Positions 24,400 through 32,627 of a DNA stretch of 64,000 bases are shown here, piece by piece. Numbering within the stretch: position 1 is the first letter of the stretch; the number at the start of each line of letters is the position of its first letter. The notes beneath the pieces are model-generated. The model worked only from the letters and a program-made list of their open reading frames with translations. It had not been told where the DNA came from and ran no database searches. Both the position numbers and the translations under genes were made by a program. The stretch is from CAYLLT01 sp964384465 (lineage in GTDB: Bacteria > Planctomycetota > Phycisphaerae > UBA1845 > PWPN01): positions 1-64,000 of the forward strand of contig CAYLLT010000010.1 of NCBI GenBank assembly GCA_964384465.1, written 5' to 3'.

Positions 24400-25230
24400 G
24401 TGATCAAGATCGCTGCGACGATTTGTTTGGTTCCCCAATTGCGGGGCGGGCCGCTCTTGTACTGGGATGGTCTGGCGGAGAGCTGCCGGAAGGCGGCGAA
24501 AGCCGGCTTCGATGCTGTTGAATTCCTCGTGCCTTCGCCGGATGCTCTTTCGCCGCAAGAGTTGCGCGGCCTGTTCACTGCGAACGATCTGAAACTCACC
24601 GGCATCGGCACCGGCGCGGGATTTCTCCTGCACAAGCTGCATCTATGCAGCCCGGACGCGGCCATTCGCCGGCAGGCCGCCGATTTCATCGGAAACATCA
24701 TCGATCTGGCCGGCGGATTCGGCGGCTTCGCCATCATCGGTTCCATGAAAGGCTCCATCGAACCCGGCGTCGAGCGCGCGACGGCCCTCGGTTGGCTCCG
24801 CGACGCCCTCCATACGCTGGGGATGAGGGCCGCACGGCATGGTGTGCCTTTGATTCTCGAACCGCTCAACCGCTACGAGACCAATCTGATCAACCGGTTG
24901 GAAGAGGGTGCCGACTTGATCCGGCCGCTGTCGGACGGCAACGTCAAGCTGCTCGCGGATCTCTTTCACATGAACATCGAAGAGGTCTCGATCGCTGAAG
25001 CCCTCCGCGGCGCCGCCACACACATCGGCCACATTCACTTCGTGGACAGCAACCGTCGGCCCGCCGGCAGCGGCCACCTGGATTTCGCGGAAATCGGCCG
25101 GACGCTGCGTGAAATCGGCTATCATGGATATCTCTCGGCCGAGGCGCTGCCATACCCCGACTCCGACACGGCCGCCCGGCAGACGATCGAAACGTTCAGG
25201 AAGTACATCGCGCCGTCGCATCAGCAGTAG
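24400..25230 (+). CDS. Sugar isomerase/epimerase, TIM barrel (tagatose 3-epimerase / hydroxypyruvate isomerase type)
   Basis: 276 residues if started at the GTG at 24400 (V-I-K-I-A-A-T-I). Upstream in-frame codons are repeat-derived and rejected. The AP-endonuclease-2-type barrel shows the metal and catalytic residues of ketose 3-epimerases and hydroxypyruvate isomerases: Glu in LEPLNRYET, Asp and His in LADLFHMNIEE, His in HIGHIHFVDSNR, and Glu in YLSAEALPYP. It would shift the carbonyl or epimerise a keto sugar. An RpiB-type isomerase gene follows 27 bp later, suggesting a two-step sugar catabolic unit. Confidence 0.82.
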   Translation: MIKIAATICLVPQLRGGPLLYWDGLAESCRKAAKAGFDAVEFLVPSPDALSPQELRGLFTANDLKLTGIGTGAGFLLHKLHLCSPDAAIRRQAADFIGNIIDLAGGFGGFAIIGSMKGSIEPGVERATALGWLRDALHTLGMRAARHGVPLILEPLNRYETNLINRLEEGADLIRPLSDGNVKLLADLFHMNIEEVSIAEALRGAATHIGHIHFVDSNRRPAGSGHLDFAEIGRTLREIGYHGYLSAEALPYPDSDTAARQTIETFRKYIAPSHQQ

Positions 25231-25257
25231 CGCGTCAACATCGGGAGGTGTCCGAAC

Positions 25258-25713
25258 ATGAAGATGGCCGTCGGAAGCGATAGTGCGAACAATCTGACGC
25301 GGGAGATCACCGCGTATCTCGAAACCAAAGGCATCGAGCTGGTGCGATGCGGCGCACTGGCCGAGAAACCGGCGGACTACGTGGACGCCGCCCGCGATGT
25401 CGGCGAACTCGTCGCCTCCGGCACCTGCGAGCAGGGGCTGATCTTCTGCAACACCGGCACCGGCGTCACCATCATCGCCAACAAAGTGCCCGGCGTGCGG
25501 GCCGCGTTGTGCATCGACGCGTACTCGGCCAAGATCGCCCGCCTGGCCAACAACGCCAACGTGGTCGTCCTGGGCATGCGGCTGACCGGTGAGCCGCACG
25601 CCAAAGAGATCGTCGATATGTGGCTGGAGACGCAGCCCTCCACCGAACCCCGCCGCGTCAACTTTCATCGCAAGACGGACGAGCTCGACGAGCACTACCG
25701 CCGGCAGCGCTGA
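25258..25713 (+). CDS. RpiB/LacAB-family sugar-phosphate isomerase
   Basis: 151 residues with a clear GGGAGGTG ribosome-binding site 8-15 nt upstream. The catalytic Cys lies in GLIFCNTGTGVTIIANK, and the phosphate-binding loop and CIDAYSAKIAR match RpiB. The first strand reads GSDSANN where RpiB usually has a DHAG-type motif, so the base that opens the sugar ring may differ. Likely substrates are ribose 5-phosphate, allose 6-phosphate or another aldose phosphate. Its position after a ketose epimerase suggests a dedicated catabolic pair. Confidence 0.87.
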   Translation: MKMAVGSDSANNLTREITAYLETKGIELVRCGALAEKPADYVDAARDVGELVASGTCEQGLIFCNTGTGVTIIANKVPGVRAALCIDAYSAKIARLANNANVVVLGMRLTGEPHAKEIVDMWLETQPSTEPRRVNFHRKTDELDEHYRRQR

Positions 25714-25721
25714 CCCGTTGG

Positions 25722-25849
25722 ACTCACCACGGAGGCACGGAGAAGAAATAGATGGAGAGATTGAGAGACGGAGAGATAGAGAGACGAGAAGCAACGAATC
25801 TCTCCATCTCTCTGTCTCTCTGTCTTGGCTTGTTGTCTCCGTGGTGAGT
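25722..25849. repeat. Full-length GA/CT palindromic element, copy 2
   Basis: The outer ends ACTCACCACGGAG (25722-25734) and CTCCGTGGTGAGT (25837-25849) are perfect complements. Between them a GA arm (about 25752-25789) faces a CT arm (about 25800-25825). This copy shows most clearly that the element has defined termini. It lies between the RpiB and CPBP genes. Confidence 0.85.
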
Positions 25850-25904
25850 TTAGAGTTTCCTTCCGCCATTGCGACCGCCGCTTCACCCGCGATAATCGCT
25901 CGGT

Positions 25905-26705
25905 ATGGCCAAGGGCATGCTCTATTACGCCAAAGGTAGCAAACGAAAGAAGCACGACATCAGCCTGTTTCCGGCGCCGGAATCGCTGGCCGGAAATCAC
26001 TACTATTACGTCACGCAACGGCCCTGGCCGAGTCTGCTCTTCATCCTACCGCTGCTGCTGGTTTTCGAGGTGACCACCTTTGTCCGCCAGGGCGGCAGCC
26101 GCAGCGGCGATTCCGAGCTGGTGGCCGCTTACCTGATCGACAAAATGATCGAGGCGGTTGGCCGCAGCGGCTTCTACTTTCCGGGCCTGCTGGTGATCGC
26201 GATTCTGCTGGCGTGGCACGTGGCCGCCCGGCACCCGTGGAAATTCGACCTGACCGTGCTGCCCGGCATGCTCGGCGAAAGCCTGCTGTGGACGCTGCCG
26301 CCGTTCGTATTCATCCGGGCGGTTCAACAGGCACTCGTGGCCGGACAGGCGGGTCACCATCAGTGGGTCGATCAGGTGATTCGCAGCCTGGGGGCGGGCA
26401 TCTACGAAGAGCTGGTCTTCCGGCTCATCGCCATTACCGCGCTGGTTATCCTGCTCATCGACGTGTGCAAGCTGCCGCGGTCGGCGTCGGCGGTGTTCAT
26501 CATGATCGGCTCGGCGGCCTTGTTTGCCGCCGCGCATCATCCGCCGCTGGGCATGGACCCGTTCGACACGCAGCGGTTCATGTTCCGCACAGCCGCCGGG
26601 CTGTACCTGGCCGGACTGTTCATCTTCCGCGGCTTCGGCATCGCCGCCGGCTGCCATGCGTTTTATAACGTTATCGTTGTGACCATCGACGCGGTGCAAT
26701 CGTAG
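25905..26705 (+). CDS. CPBP-family intramembrane glutamic protease (Abi/CAAX type)
   Basis: 266 residues with about seven hydrophobic segments. The three family motifs are present: EELVFR (Glu-Glu-x-x-x-Arg), FAAAHH with the catalytic His, and the C-terminal HAFYN. The family includes prenyl-protein proteases, bacteriocin-immunity and regulatory proteases. The first 45 residues are basic and soluble. No partner gene reveals a substrate. Confidence 0.85.
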   Translation: MAKGMLYYAKGSKRKKHDISLFPAPESLAGNHYYYVTQRPWPSLLFILPLLLVFEVTTFVRQGGSRSGDSELVAAYLIDKMIEAVGRSGFYFPGLLVIAILLAWHVAARHPWKFDLTVLPGMLGESLLWTLPPFVFIRAVQQALVAGQAGHHQWVDQVIRSLGAGIYEELVFRLIAITALVILLIDVCKLPRSASAVFIMIGSAALFAAAHHPPLGMDPFDTQRFMFRTAAGLYLAGLFIFRGFGIAAGCHAFYNVIVVTIDAVQS

Positions 26706-26706
26706 G

Positions 26707-27906
26707 TTATGACGCCGCGCTGATCTCGGCGGGAACGGCTTCGCCGGATGAGATCCAGTTTCGCATCGCGCTGAGCGTCTGCGGCCAGCGGTTCGATAAG
26801 CGGCGTTTCAGGAACGCGATATAGAGTTCGCCGACGGCATCGATCAGATCGCGCACTTTTGCGATCCGCTCCTCGAAGACGACGCGCGGGCCGCTCACGT
26901 CCTCGGGCGGGGGGAGCTGTACGCTGGAATAGTTCATGCCGTCGGCGCGGAGCGAAAGGCCGAACGGCTCGCCATGAGCGGCGAGCTGCAAGCCGGCCCG
27001 TACCGGCCGCTTGCCGCCGGCCAGCGCGACCACCGCCTCGCGCGAGCGCGTCGGCCCTTCGGCCTGGATGCTCACGTTGCCGGTCATCTTGAACGCGCAT
27101 TCGAGCTGGAGCGATTTCTCGAACAGCACGGTGATGCTCTGGCCGATCTGCGTGGTGATTTCCGGCGATTCGACGTGCGAGGCGTACCACAGCCAGGTGA
27201 GCCACTCGGTGCCGAGGAAGTCGCGGCTGCGGCCCTCATTGATGGGCAGGACGTCGGTCCGCGTCTCGGCTCCATCGGGCGGATTGATGAACAGCGCGGG
27301 CTCGCAATCATCGAACGTTCGCGATTCGCCGGCCAGCGCCGACCATCGCGCCGCCATCTCGCCGGCCGATGCCGCTACGACTGAACGATCGAACGTCTCG
27401 CGGAACAGCAGCGCGAAATGATCCACCACGGCCGATCCGGCGGCACCGAGCCAGGCTTCTTTGCGCTTCAGGTCCCAGAACACCGGCACTTCCTTCATTC
27501 GCCGGAATGTGCCGCTACGGGCCTCCTTGTCCGCCCGGCTCAAAGCCTGTTCGCGGGCCTCGCGGCGCTCGGCTTTGGAGAGGAAGTCCCGGCCGCTGGC
27601 TTCGAGCATGGCTTGCTCGTTGATCCTTTTATAACTGTGCACCAGGTCGCCCGGCGGTTTGTTGGTATCGATGCGGAGGGCCATGTAGAGGCCGTCGGCG
27701 ATGGCGTTTTTGCCGAAATCGAACCGGGTGTCGAGGATGTGCTCGCCGCTGGTCCAGCCGATTTCCGTCTTGTCGGCCGTGCGCACACTGTCGGCGCCGA
27801 TCGCGCGGGCCGCGAGTTGCTCGAGCAGCGGCTCATCGACGCGCGGTTGCCCGGGACCGTTGATAAAGAACCGCTTGAACGTGATTGAACCACTCGCGAA
27901 TGCCAT
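26707..27906 (-). CDS. RdgC-like recombination-associated protein (tentative)
   Basis: 399 residues. The ATG at 27906 is chosen because AAGGAGG lies 8 nt before it; a start 27 nt further up lacks that. The layout recalls RdgC: an early IGWTSG where RdgC has a GWVPP-type motif, a charged helical insert (SKAERREAREQALSRADKE), then VFWDLKRKEAWLGAA before a C-terminal beta-rich half with LGTEWLTWLWYASHVE. RdgC is a DNA-binding ring that limits RecA-type recombination. Identity is low and the family in planctomycetes is little studied, so this is a fold-level guess. It converges with the CPBP gene, with the stop codons 1 bp apart. Confidence 0.55.
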   Translation of the reverse strand: MAFASGSITFKRFFINGPGQPRVDEPLLEQLAARAIGADSVRTADKTEIGWTSGEHILDTRFDFGKNAIADGLYMALRIDTNKPPGDLVHSYKRINEQAMLEASGRDFLSKAERREAREQALSRADKEARSGTFRRMKEVPVFWDLKRKEAWLGAAGSAVVDHFALLFRETFDRSVVAASAGEMAARWSALAGESRTFDDCEPALFINPPDGAETRTDVLPINEGRSRDFLGTEWLTWLWYASHVESPEITTQIGQSITVLFEKSLQLECAFKMTGNVSIQAEGPTRSREAVVALAGGKRPVRAGLQLAAHGEPFGLSLRADGMNYSSVQLPPPEDVSGPRVVFEERIAKVRDLIDAVGELYIAFLKRRLSNRWPQTLSAMRNWISSGEAVPAEISAAS

Positions 27907-28029
27907 CACATCTCCTCCTTGAATCAGCGTCATTCCATTCCGATGTTGACCCGGATCGTAGAGGGTTGCGTGGCGGGGTCAACAACGAATCGATTCCGTG
28001 CGCGAGGCGCCCTGTGAGTTCTTGACGGT

Positions 28030-28089
28030 GTTTAGCCGCGAGCGCAGGCGAGCGCGTCCGGTCGCGCTCGCCTGCGCTCGCGGCTAAAC
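28030..28089. repeat. Perfect 27-bp CG-rich inverted repeat
   Basis: Arms 28030-28056 and 28063-28089 are exact complements around a 6-nt loop. The core AGCCGCGAGCGCAGGCGAGC is related to a fragment inside the dehydrogenase gene (1303-1332). It lies in the gap between two divergent genes. Confidence 0.85.
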
Positions 28090-28132
28090 GGGTTGCTTGA
28101 ATGACCGACAGATTGAACGCTACACTTGCGAT

Positions 28133-30124
28133 ATGCCGAAAGCGAACCGCAAGCAGCATTCACTCGATACTTCGGGCACTTCGAAAGCGGGATCGAGATT
28201 CAAGACATCCACGTCCGCCGCCCACCGTGAGCGGAGCGGCGTGTGGAAATCGCTTGGGGCGACTGGACAGTTGTCGATCTGGATGGCCGGGGTCTGCCTG
28301 GCGGTCGCGGCCACACACTGGCCGGCGCTGTCCGCCAAAGCGTTGTCGTTCGACGATCACCAGTATTTGCTGGAGAACCCGCTGGTCCGCAATCCGAGCT
28401 GGGCTGGCGTGGGGCGGACGTTTCGCGAGGTGACCAGCCCTTCGACCGTTCGGGGGTACTATCAGCCGCTGGCGATGGTCTCGCTGATGGCCGACTGCGC
28501 CATGGGCGGGCGTATCGGCTACCTGGCGCCATTTCATCGCACCAGTCTCATCCTGCACCTCGCGAACGTGGCGCTCATCATTGTGTTTCTCCACCTGCTG
28601 TTCGGAAAGCCGTGGGCGGCGGGCATCGCCGGACTGCTGTTCGGCGTTCATCCTCTGACCGTCGAGCCGATCCCGTGGGTCGGCGAGCGCAAGACGCTGC
28701 TGGCGGCGTTTTTCGCTCTCTTGTGCATAATTGCGTATGTGCGATATGTCCACTGCTTGAGAGCAGCGGTACACGATTCCAATCCGCAATCCGCAATCCG
28801 CAATCCGCAATCGAAGGTTTGGTATGGCTTGTGCGTCGTATGCTACGTCCTGGCGTTGCTGGCGAAGCCAACCAGCACGCCGCTGCCGGTGCTCATGTTG
28901 CTGCTGGATTACTGGCCGTTGCGGCGGTTGGGTAAGCGGGCCATTTTGGAGAAAGTGCCGTTCTTTGCGATCGCCGCGCTGTCGGCCGGGATCACCGTGC
29001 TCTCGCAGGGCAAGACGGCCATGATCGAGATGCCGTATGAGTATCCGGCGGGGCGGATCCCGCTGATCCTGGCGCATAATATCGTCTTTTACCTCTGGAA
29101 GATTCTCTGGCCGGCCAATCTCACCTCTCATTATCCGTTTCCGCAGCCGCTGAGCCTCGCGCATCCGATGATCCTGATCGGCGTGGTGGGGACGTGCGTG
29201 CTGATCGGCGTGCTGCTGTTCTCGCTGCTGTGGACACGGGCACTGGTGACGGGTTGGTTGTTCTTCTTCCTGGCGATCCTGCCGACGATGGGAATCATCG
29301 GGTTCACGGTGGTGATCGCTTCGGATAAGTACGCATACCTACCGTTTGTGGGATTGCTGCTGCCGCTGACGGCGCTGCTGATCCGGCTGCGATCCACGGC
29401 GACGAAATGGGGTGCACATGCGGCGATGGTGATCGTGCTCGCCGGCGCGACGGTCGCCGAGGCGGCGGCGACACGGCACTACTTGGGCTTCTGGCATGAT
29501 ACCATCGCGCTGCACGAGCACATGTTGAAGCTGGCTCCGCAGTCGGCGCAGTTGCACGTGGGGCTGGGGATCGCGCTGCTGGACGCGAACCGTATCGACG
29601 AGGCGATTCCGTACTTTCAGAGGGGGATCGAGCTGGCGCCGCGTTCGTTTCAGCCGTACATCAACCTGGGCAACGCGCTGGCGGCGCGGGAGCGATTCAC
29701 CGAAGCGGAGCAGCAATACCGCCTGGCCATCGGGGTCGATCCGCGCGAGCCGGTCGCGCACAACAATCTGGCCAACGTGCTGCTCGAACAGGACAAGATC
29801 GACGCAGCGATCCCCGAATATCAGGAGGCGATCCGCCTCAAATACGAGTATTTCAACGCGCACAGCAACCTGGCTTACGCGCTGAGCCAGCGCGGGCGGA
29901 CGGATGAAGCGATTACACACTATCGCACGGCACTGGGGATCGATCCCAGTTCGTTCATCGTGCATGCCCGGTTTGCGGAGCTGCTGGTGAAGGCGGGACG
30001 GGTGGATGAAGCGGTGGGGCATTACCGGCAGGCGCTGCGGTTGAAACCGGATTATGAGGAGGCACGGAACGGGTTGGATGCGGCGCTTGCTGCGCCTTCT
30101 CGTGTTGGCACGGCTCCAAGTTGA
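28133..30124 (+). CDS. Multi-pass membrane protein with C-terminal TPR repeats (TMTC/O-glycosyltransferase-like)
   Basis: 663 residues. The N-terminal half has about ten membrane segments; the first loop contains LSFDDHQYLLENPLV and a later one VHPLTVEPIPWVGERK, motifs shared with TMTC-type O-mannosyltransferase-like proteins. The C-terminal half holds five or six TPR units (for example AHNNLANVLLEQDKIDAAIP). It may glycosylate exported proteins, but this is inference. Between two membrane helices the protein contains PQSAIRNPQS, encoded by AATCCGC repeats (28781-28813), an in-frame insertion. The start could also be the ATG at 28097. Confidence 0.75.
   Translation: MPKANRKQHSLDTSGTSKAGSRFKTSTSAAHRERSGVWKSLGATGQLSIWMAGVCLAVAATHWPALSAKALSFDDHQYLLENPLVRNPSWAGVGRTFREVTSPSTVRGYYQPLAMVSLMADCAMGGRIGYLAPFHRTSLILHLANVALIIVFLHLLFGKPWAAGIAGLLFGVHPLTVEPIPWVGERKTLLAAFFALLCIIAYVRYVHCLRAAVHDSNPQSAIRNPQSKVWYGLCVVCYVLALLAKPTSTPLPVLMLLLDYWPLRRLGKRAILEKVPFFAIAALSAGITVLSQGKTAMIEMPYEYPAGRIPLILAHNIVFYLWKILWPANLTSHYPFPQPLSLAHPMILIGVVGTCVLIGVLLFSLLWTRALVTGWLFFFLAILPTMGIIGFTVVIASDKYAYLPFVGLLLPLTALLIRLRSTATKWGAHAAMVIVLAGATVAEAAATRHYLGFWHDTIALHEHMLKLAPQSAQLHVGLGIALLDANRIDEAIPYFQRGIELAPRSFQPYINLGNALAARERFTEAEQQYRLAIGVDPREPVAHNNLANVLLEQDKIDAAIPEYQEAIRLKYEYFNAHSNLAYALSQRGRTDEAITHYRTALGIDPSSFIVHARFAELLVKAGRVDEAVGHYRQALRLKPDYEEARNGLDAALAAPSRVGTAPS
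28781..28813 (+). repeat. Tandem AATCCGC repeat inside the TPR gene
   Basis: Four to five perfect 7-bp units. The complementary form (GCGGATT) occurs at the 3' end of the MEMO gene (37303-37335) and after it (37355-37366), so this is a dispersed family. Confidence 0.8.
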
Positions 30125-30198
30125 TGATTTCAATCGTCCCTCCGGGACTTTCGCTTCGTGCTGCTCATTTCTCCCAGCATTGAAATGCTGGGCTATTG
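30125..30198. repeat. Short intergenic hairpin after the TPR gene
   Basis: Contains CCCAGCATTGAAATGCTGGG, a compact palindrome of a type common between planctomycete genes. It separates two convergent genes and may mark both transcript ends. Confidence 0.5.
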
Positions 30199-31161
30199 TC
30201 ATGCTGTGCCTCCGGCACGTTTGAGCTGTGTCCGGTACCAGTCGCTTGTCTTGCGCAGGCCTTGCTCCAGATCGGTCTTGGCTTCGAAGCCGAATTGTTC
30301 TTTCGCGCGAGTTACGTCGAGGCAGCGGCGGGGTTGGCCGTTTGGTTTGGTTGTGTCCCATTCGATGCGGCCGCGGAAGTTGGTGAGGCGGGCGATGAGC
30401 TGCACCAAGTCTTTGATTGAGATTTCGCAGCCGCTGCCGAGGTTGACCGGGTCGGTGTCGTCGTACTTTTCTGTAGCCAGCACGATGGCTTCGGCGGCAT
30501 CCTCTACATAAAGGAATTCGCGGGTTGGGGAGCCGTCGCCCCAGCAGGCGATGTGATCCGCGGCGCCGTCCCGCGCTTCCATGCACTTGCGGATGAGGGC
30601 GGGGATCACGTGCGAGGTCTGGGGGTCGAAATTGTCGCGCGGGCCGTAGAGGTTGACCGGGAGCAGGTAAATGGCGTTGAGGCCGTACTGCTCGCGATAC
30701 GACTGGCACATGACCAGCAGCGATTTCTTGGCGATGCCGTAGGGAGCGTTGGTTTCCTCGGGGTAGCCGGTCCAGAGGTCGTCCTCGCGGAAGGGGACGG
30801 GGGTGAATTTCGGGTAGGCGCAGATGGTGCCGATCTGGACGAATTTTTTAATACCGGCCCAGCGGGCGTGCTCGATCATGTGCAGGCCCATGGCCATGTT
30901 GGCGTAGAAGAAGCGGCCGGGATTCTCGCGGTTGGCGCCGATGCCGCCGACCTCCGCGGCGAGGTGGATGACGACGTCGGGTTTCGCGTCGTTGTACAGT
31001 CGATTGACATCGGATTCGTGAGTGAGGTCGTATTCGGATCGTCGCGGGACAAACCAGCGCGATGGCGCTACGCCGCGAGCGGCGAGTTTCTCGCAGACGA
31101 ACGAGCCGAGAAAGCCCGCGCCGCCGGTAACGAGGAAACGATTGGTATGGAAGTCAATCAT
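30199..31161 (-). CDS. fcl: GDP-L-fucose synthase
   Basis: 320 residues of the extended SDR family. It converts GDP-4-keto-6-deoxymannose to GDP-L-fucose with NADPH in the cytosol. The nucleotide motif FLVTGGAGFLGS, VIHLAAEVGGIGAN, the IGTICAYPK Ser/Cys region and the catalytic YGIAKK are all present, along with NLYGPRDNF typical of WcaG. No gmd gene is visible in the window. The GDP-fucose would feed surface glycan synthesis by the neighbouring glycosyltransferase genes. The short gap upstream is occupied by an ATCTGCGTGCATCTGCGGA repeat. Confidence 0.92.
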   Translation of the reverse strand: MIDFHTNRFLVTGGAGFLGSFVCEKLAARGVAPSRWFVPRRSEYDLTHESDVNRLYNDAKPDVVIHLAAEVGGIGANRENPGRFFYANMAMGLHMIEHARWAGIKKFVQIGTICAYPKFTPVPFREDDLWTGYPEETNAPYGIAKKSLLVMCQSYREQYGLNAIYLLPVNLYGPRDNFDPQTSHVIPALIRKCMEARDGAADHIACWGDGSPTREFLYVEDAAEAIVLATEKYDDTDPVNLGSGCEISIKDLVQLIARLTNFRGRIEWDTTKPNGQPRRCLDVTRAKEQFGFEAKTDLEQGLRKTSDWYRTQLKRAGGTA

Positions 31162-31188
31162 TTCTTTGATCTGCGTGCATCTGCGGAT

Positions 31189-32619
31189 TCACCTGAGCTT
31201 CAGTTTCCAGAATGCTTTCCAGCTCATTTTCAGGAGCAACCATCCGTCGCGGAAGCGCGAGATATTCGTTTCGCCGTAGGTGCGGGCGCCGTAACGCACC
31301 GGGATTTCCAGGATCTTCAGGTCGTTTCTTGCCGCTCCGAAGATCAGGTCGAAGTCACCGAACGGATCGATCAAGCCCAGCTCGGCCCGCGTGGCGGCGA
31401 TTCGCTCGTAGCTTTGCCGCGTCACCGCTTTGGTGCCGCAGAGTGTATCACGGAACCGCTGGCCGATCAGCCAGGTGAACAGCAGGCTGAAGAAGCGGTT
31501 GCCGAGCTTGTTGAGGAAGCGCATGGCCCGGTCGGCCACCGGGTAGACCAGTCGCGTGCCGTTGATGAGTTCGCCTTTGCTCTCCGCAAGGGCGTTAAAG
31601 AATTTGGGGAGGTCCTCGGGGGCGACGGTCAGGTCGGCATCGAGGATCATCAGCACGTCGCCGGTGGCGGCGGCGAAGCCCTGACGGATGGCCTGGCTTT
31701 TACCTCTTTCGCCCTCCTGGGCGATGAAGCGGATCGGGCGATCGGCAAAGGCGTCGATGCAGCGGGCGATTTCAGCCGGTGTGCCGTCGGTGCTCCAGCC
31801 ATCGACGAAGATGATCTCCGTACTCGCGCCCATCTCCGGCGTGCGCTGGATGGCCGACTCGATGTTACCGCGCTCGTTTCTGGTGGGGACGATCACGCTG
31901 ACCCTGGCCTCATCCGGGCGGAACGGCGGCAGGATCGGGCGAGCGACCATCAGGATCACCAGCCCCAGATGTCGCCACGGCCAGAACTTGACCAGGAAGC
32001 GGTTGAAAAATCGGGCCAGCAGCGGCAGCGGCTTGGGCCATAGCACTTCGCAGAACTGGCGGACGACGCCGAAGCCCGAAAGCTCGAAGAGATTGACCAG
32101 ATCGTCGCGCGAGAGCCAGTTCTGCCCCTCGACCGGCCGGCGGAATCCAAGCCGGCTCGCGAGCCTCAGGATCGGCTCCCAGACGGCGTTCTGATAGGCG
32201 ACGATGACGCGTGTCTGCGGCCCGCAGAATCGACCGATGGCAGTGAACACCGCCTGCACGTCGGTCATGCGGCCGATGGTGTTGCAGATGATGACGAAAT
32301 CGAACGGCTCGCCCGCGGGAATGGGCATCTGATCGAGCGAGCCGAGATGAAATTGAAATTCCGGGTGGCGCTGCCGCGCGAGCTCGATCAGAGCGGGGTC
32401 GTCGTCGATGCCGACGCCGGATGACGGCTGAAGCTCGGCGAGCAGATCGCCGGCCTCGCAGCCGATCTGAAGTACGCGGGCGCCGGCCGGCACGTGCCGC
32501 CGGAACAGCCACAGCAGCTCGCGGTAATAGAAGGCATTTCGCCGCCGCCAATGATCGTATTCAGCCGCCGCACTGGCAACGCTATCGGAGGCTAAGGTCA
32601 TTTCCACGTAGTCAACCAT
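31189..32619 (-). CDS. Methyltransferase-glycosyltransferase (GT2) fusion protein
   Basis: 476 residues from the ATG at 32619; further upstream codons overlap adenine deaminase in antisense and are rejected. Residues about 40-220 are an SAM-dependent methyltransferase: GARVLQIGCEAGDLLAEL is motif I, and FDFVIICNTIGRM is the post-I strand. Residues about 238-470 are a GT2 domain of the dolichol-phosphate-mannose-synthase type: VSVIVPTRNERGNIESAI, FVDGWSTDGT and LDADLTVAPEDL (the DxD-like motif). The fusion implies that one lipid- or nucleotide-linked sugar pathway uses both activities. It lies just upstream of fcl on the same strand. Confidence 0.83.
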   Translation of the reverse strand: MVDYVEMTLASDSVASAAAEYDHWRRRNAFYYRELLWLFRRHVPAGARVLQIGCEAGDLLAELQPSSGVGIDDDPALIELARQRHPEFQFHLGSLDQMPIPAGEPFDFVIICNTIGRMTDVQAVFTAIGRFCGPQTRVIVAYQNAVWEPILRLASRLGFRRPVEGQNWLSRDDLVNLFELSGFGVVRQFCEVLWPKPLPLLARFFNRFLVKFWPWRHLGLVILMVARPILPPFRPDEARVSVIVPTRNERGNIESAIQRTPEMGASTEIIFVDGWSTDGTPAEIARCIDAFADRPIRFIAQEGERGKSQAIRQGFAAATGDVLMILDADLTVAPEDLPKFFNALAESKGELINGTRLVYPVADRAMRFLNKLGNRFFSLLFTWLIGQRFRDTLCGTKAVTRQSYERIAATRAELGLIDPFGDFDLIFGAARNDLKILEIPVRYGARTYGETNISRFRDGWLLLKMSWKAFWKLKLR

Positions 32620-32627
32620 GTGGCGGC

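Noticed and set aside
25695..26018. Minus-strand peptide across the palindrome at 25722
   Set aside because: Encoded mainly by the repeat; such frames recur at every element.
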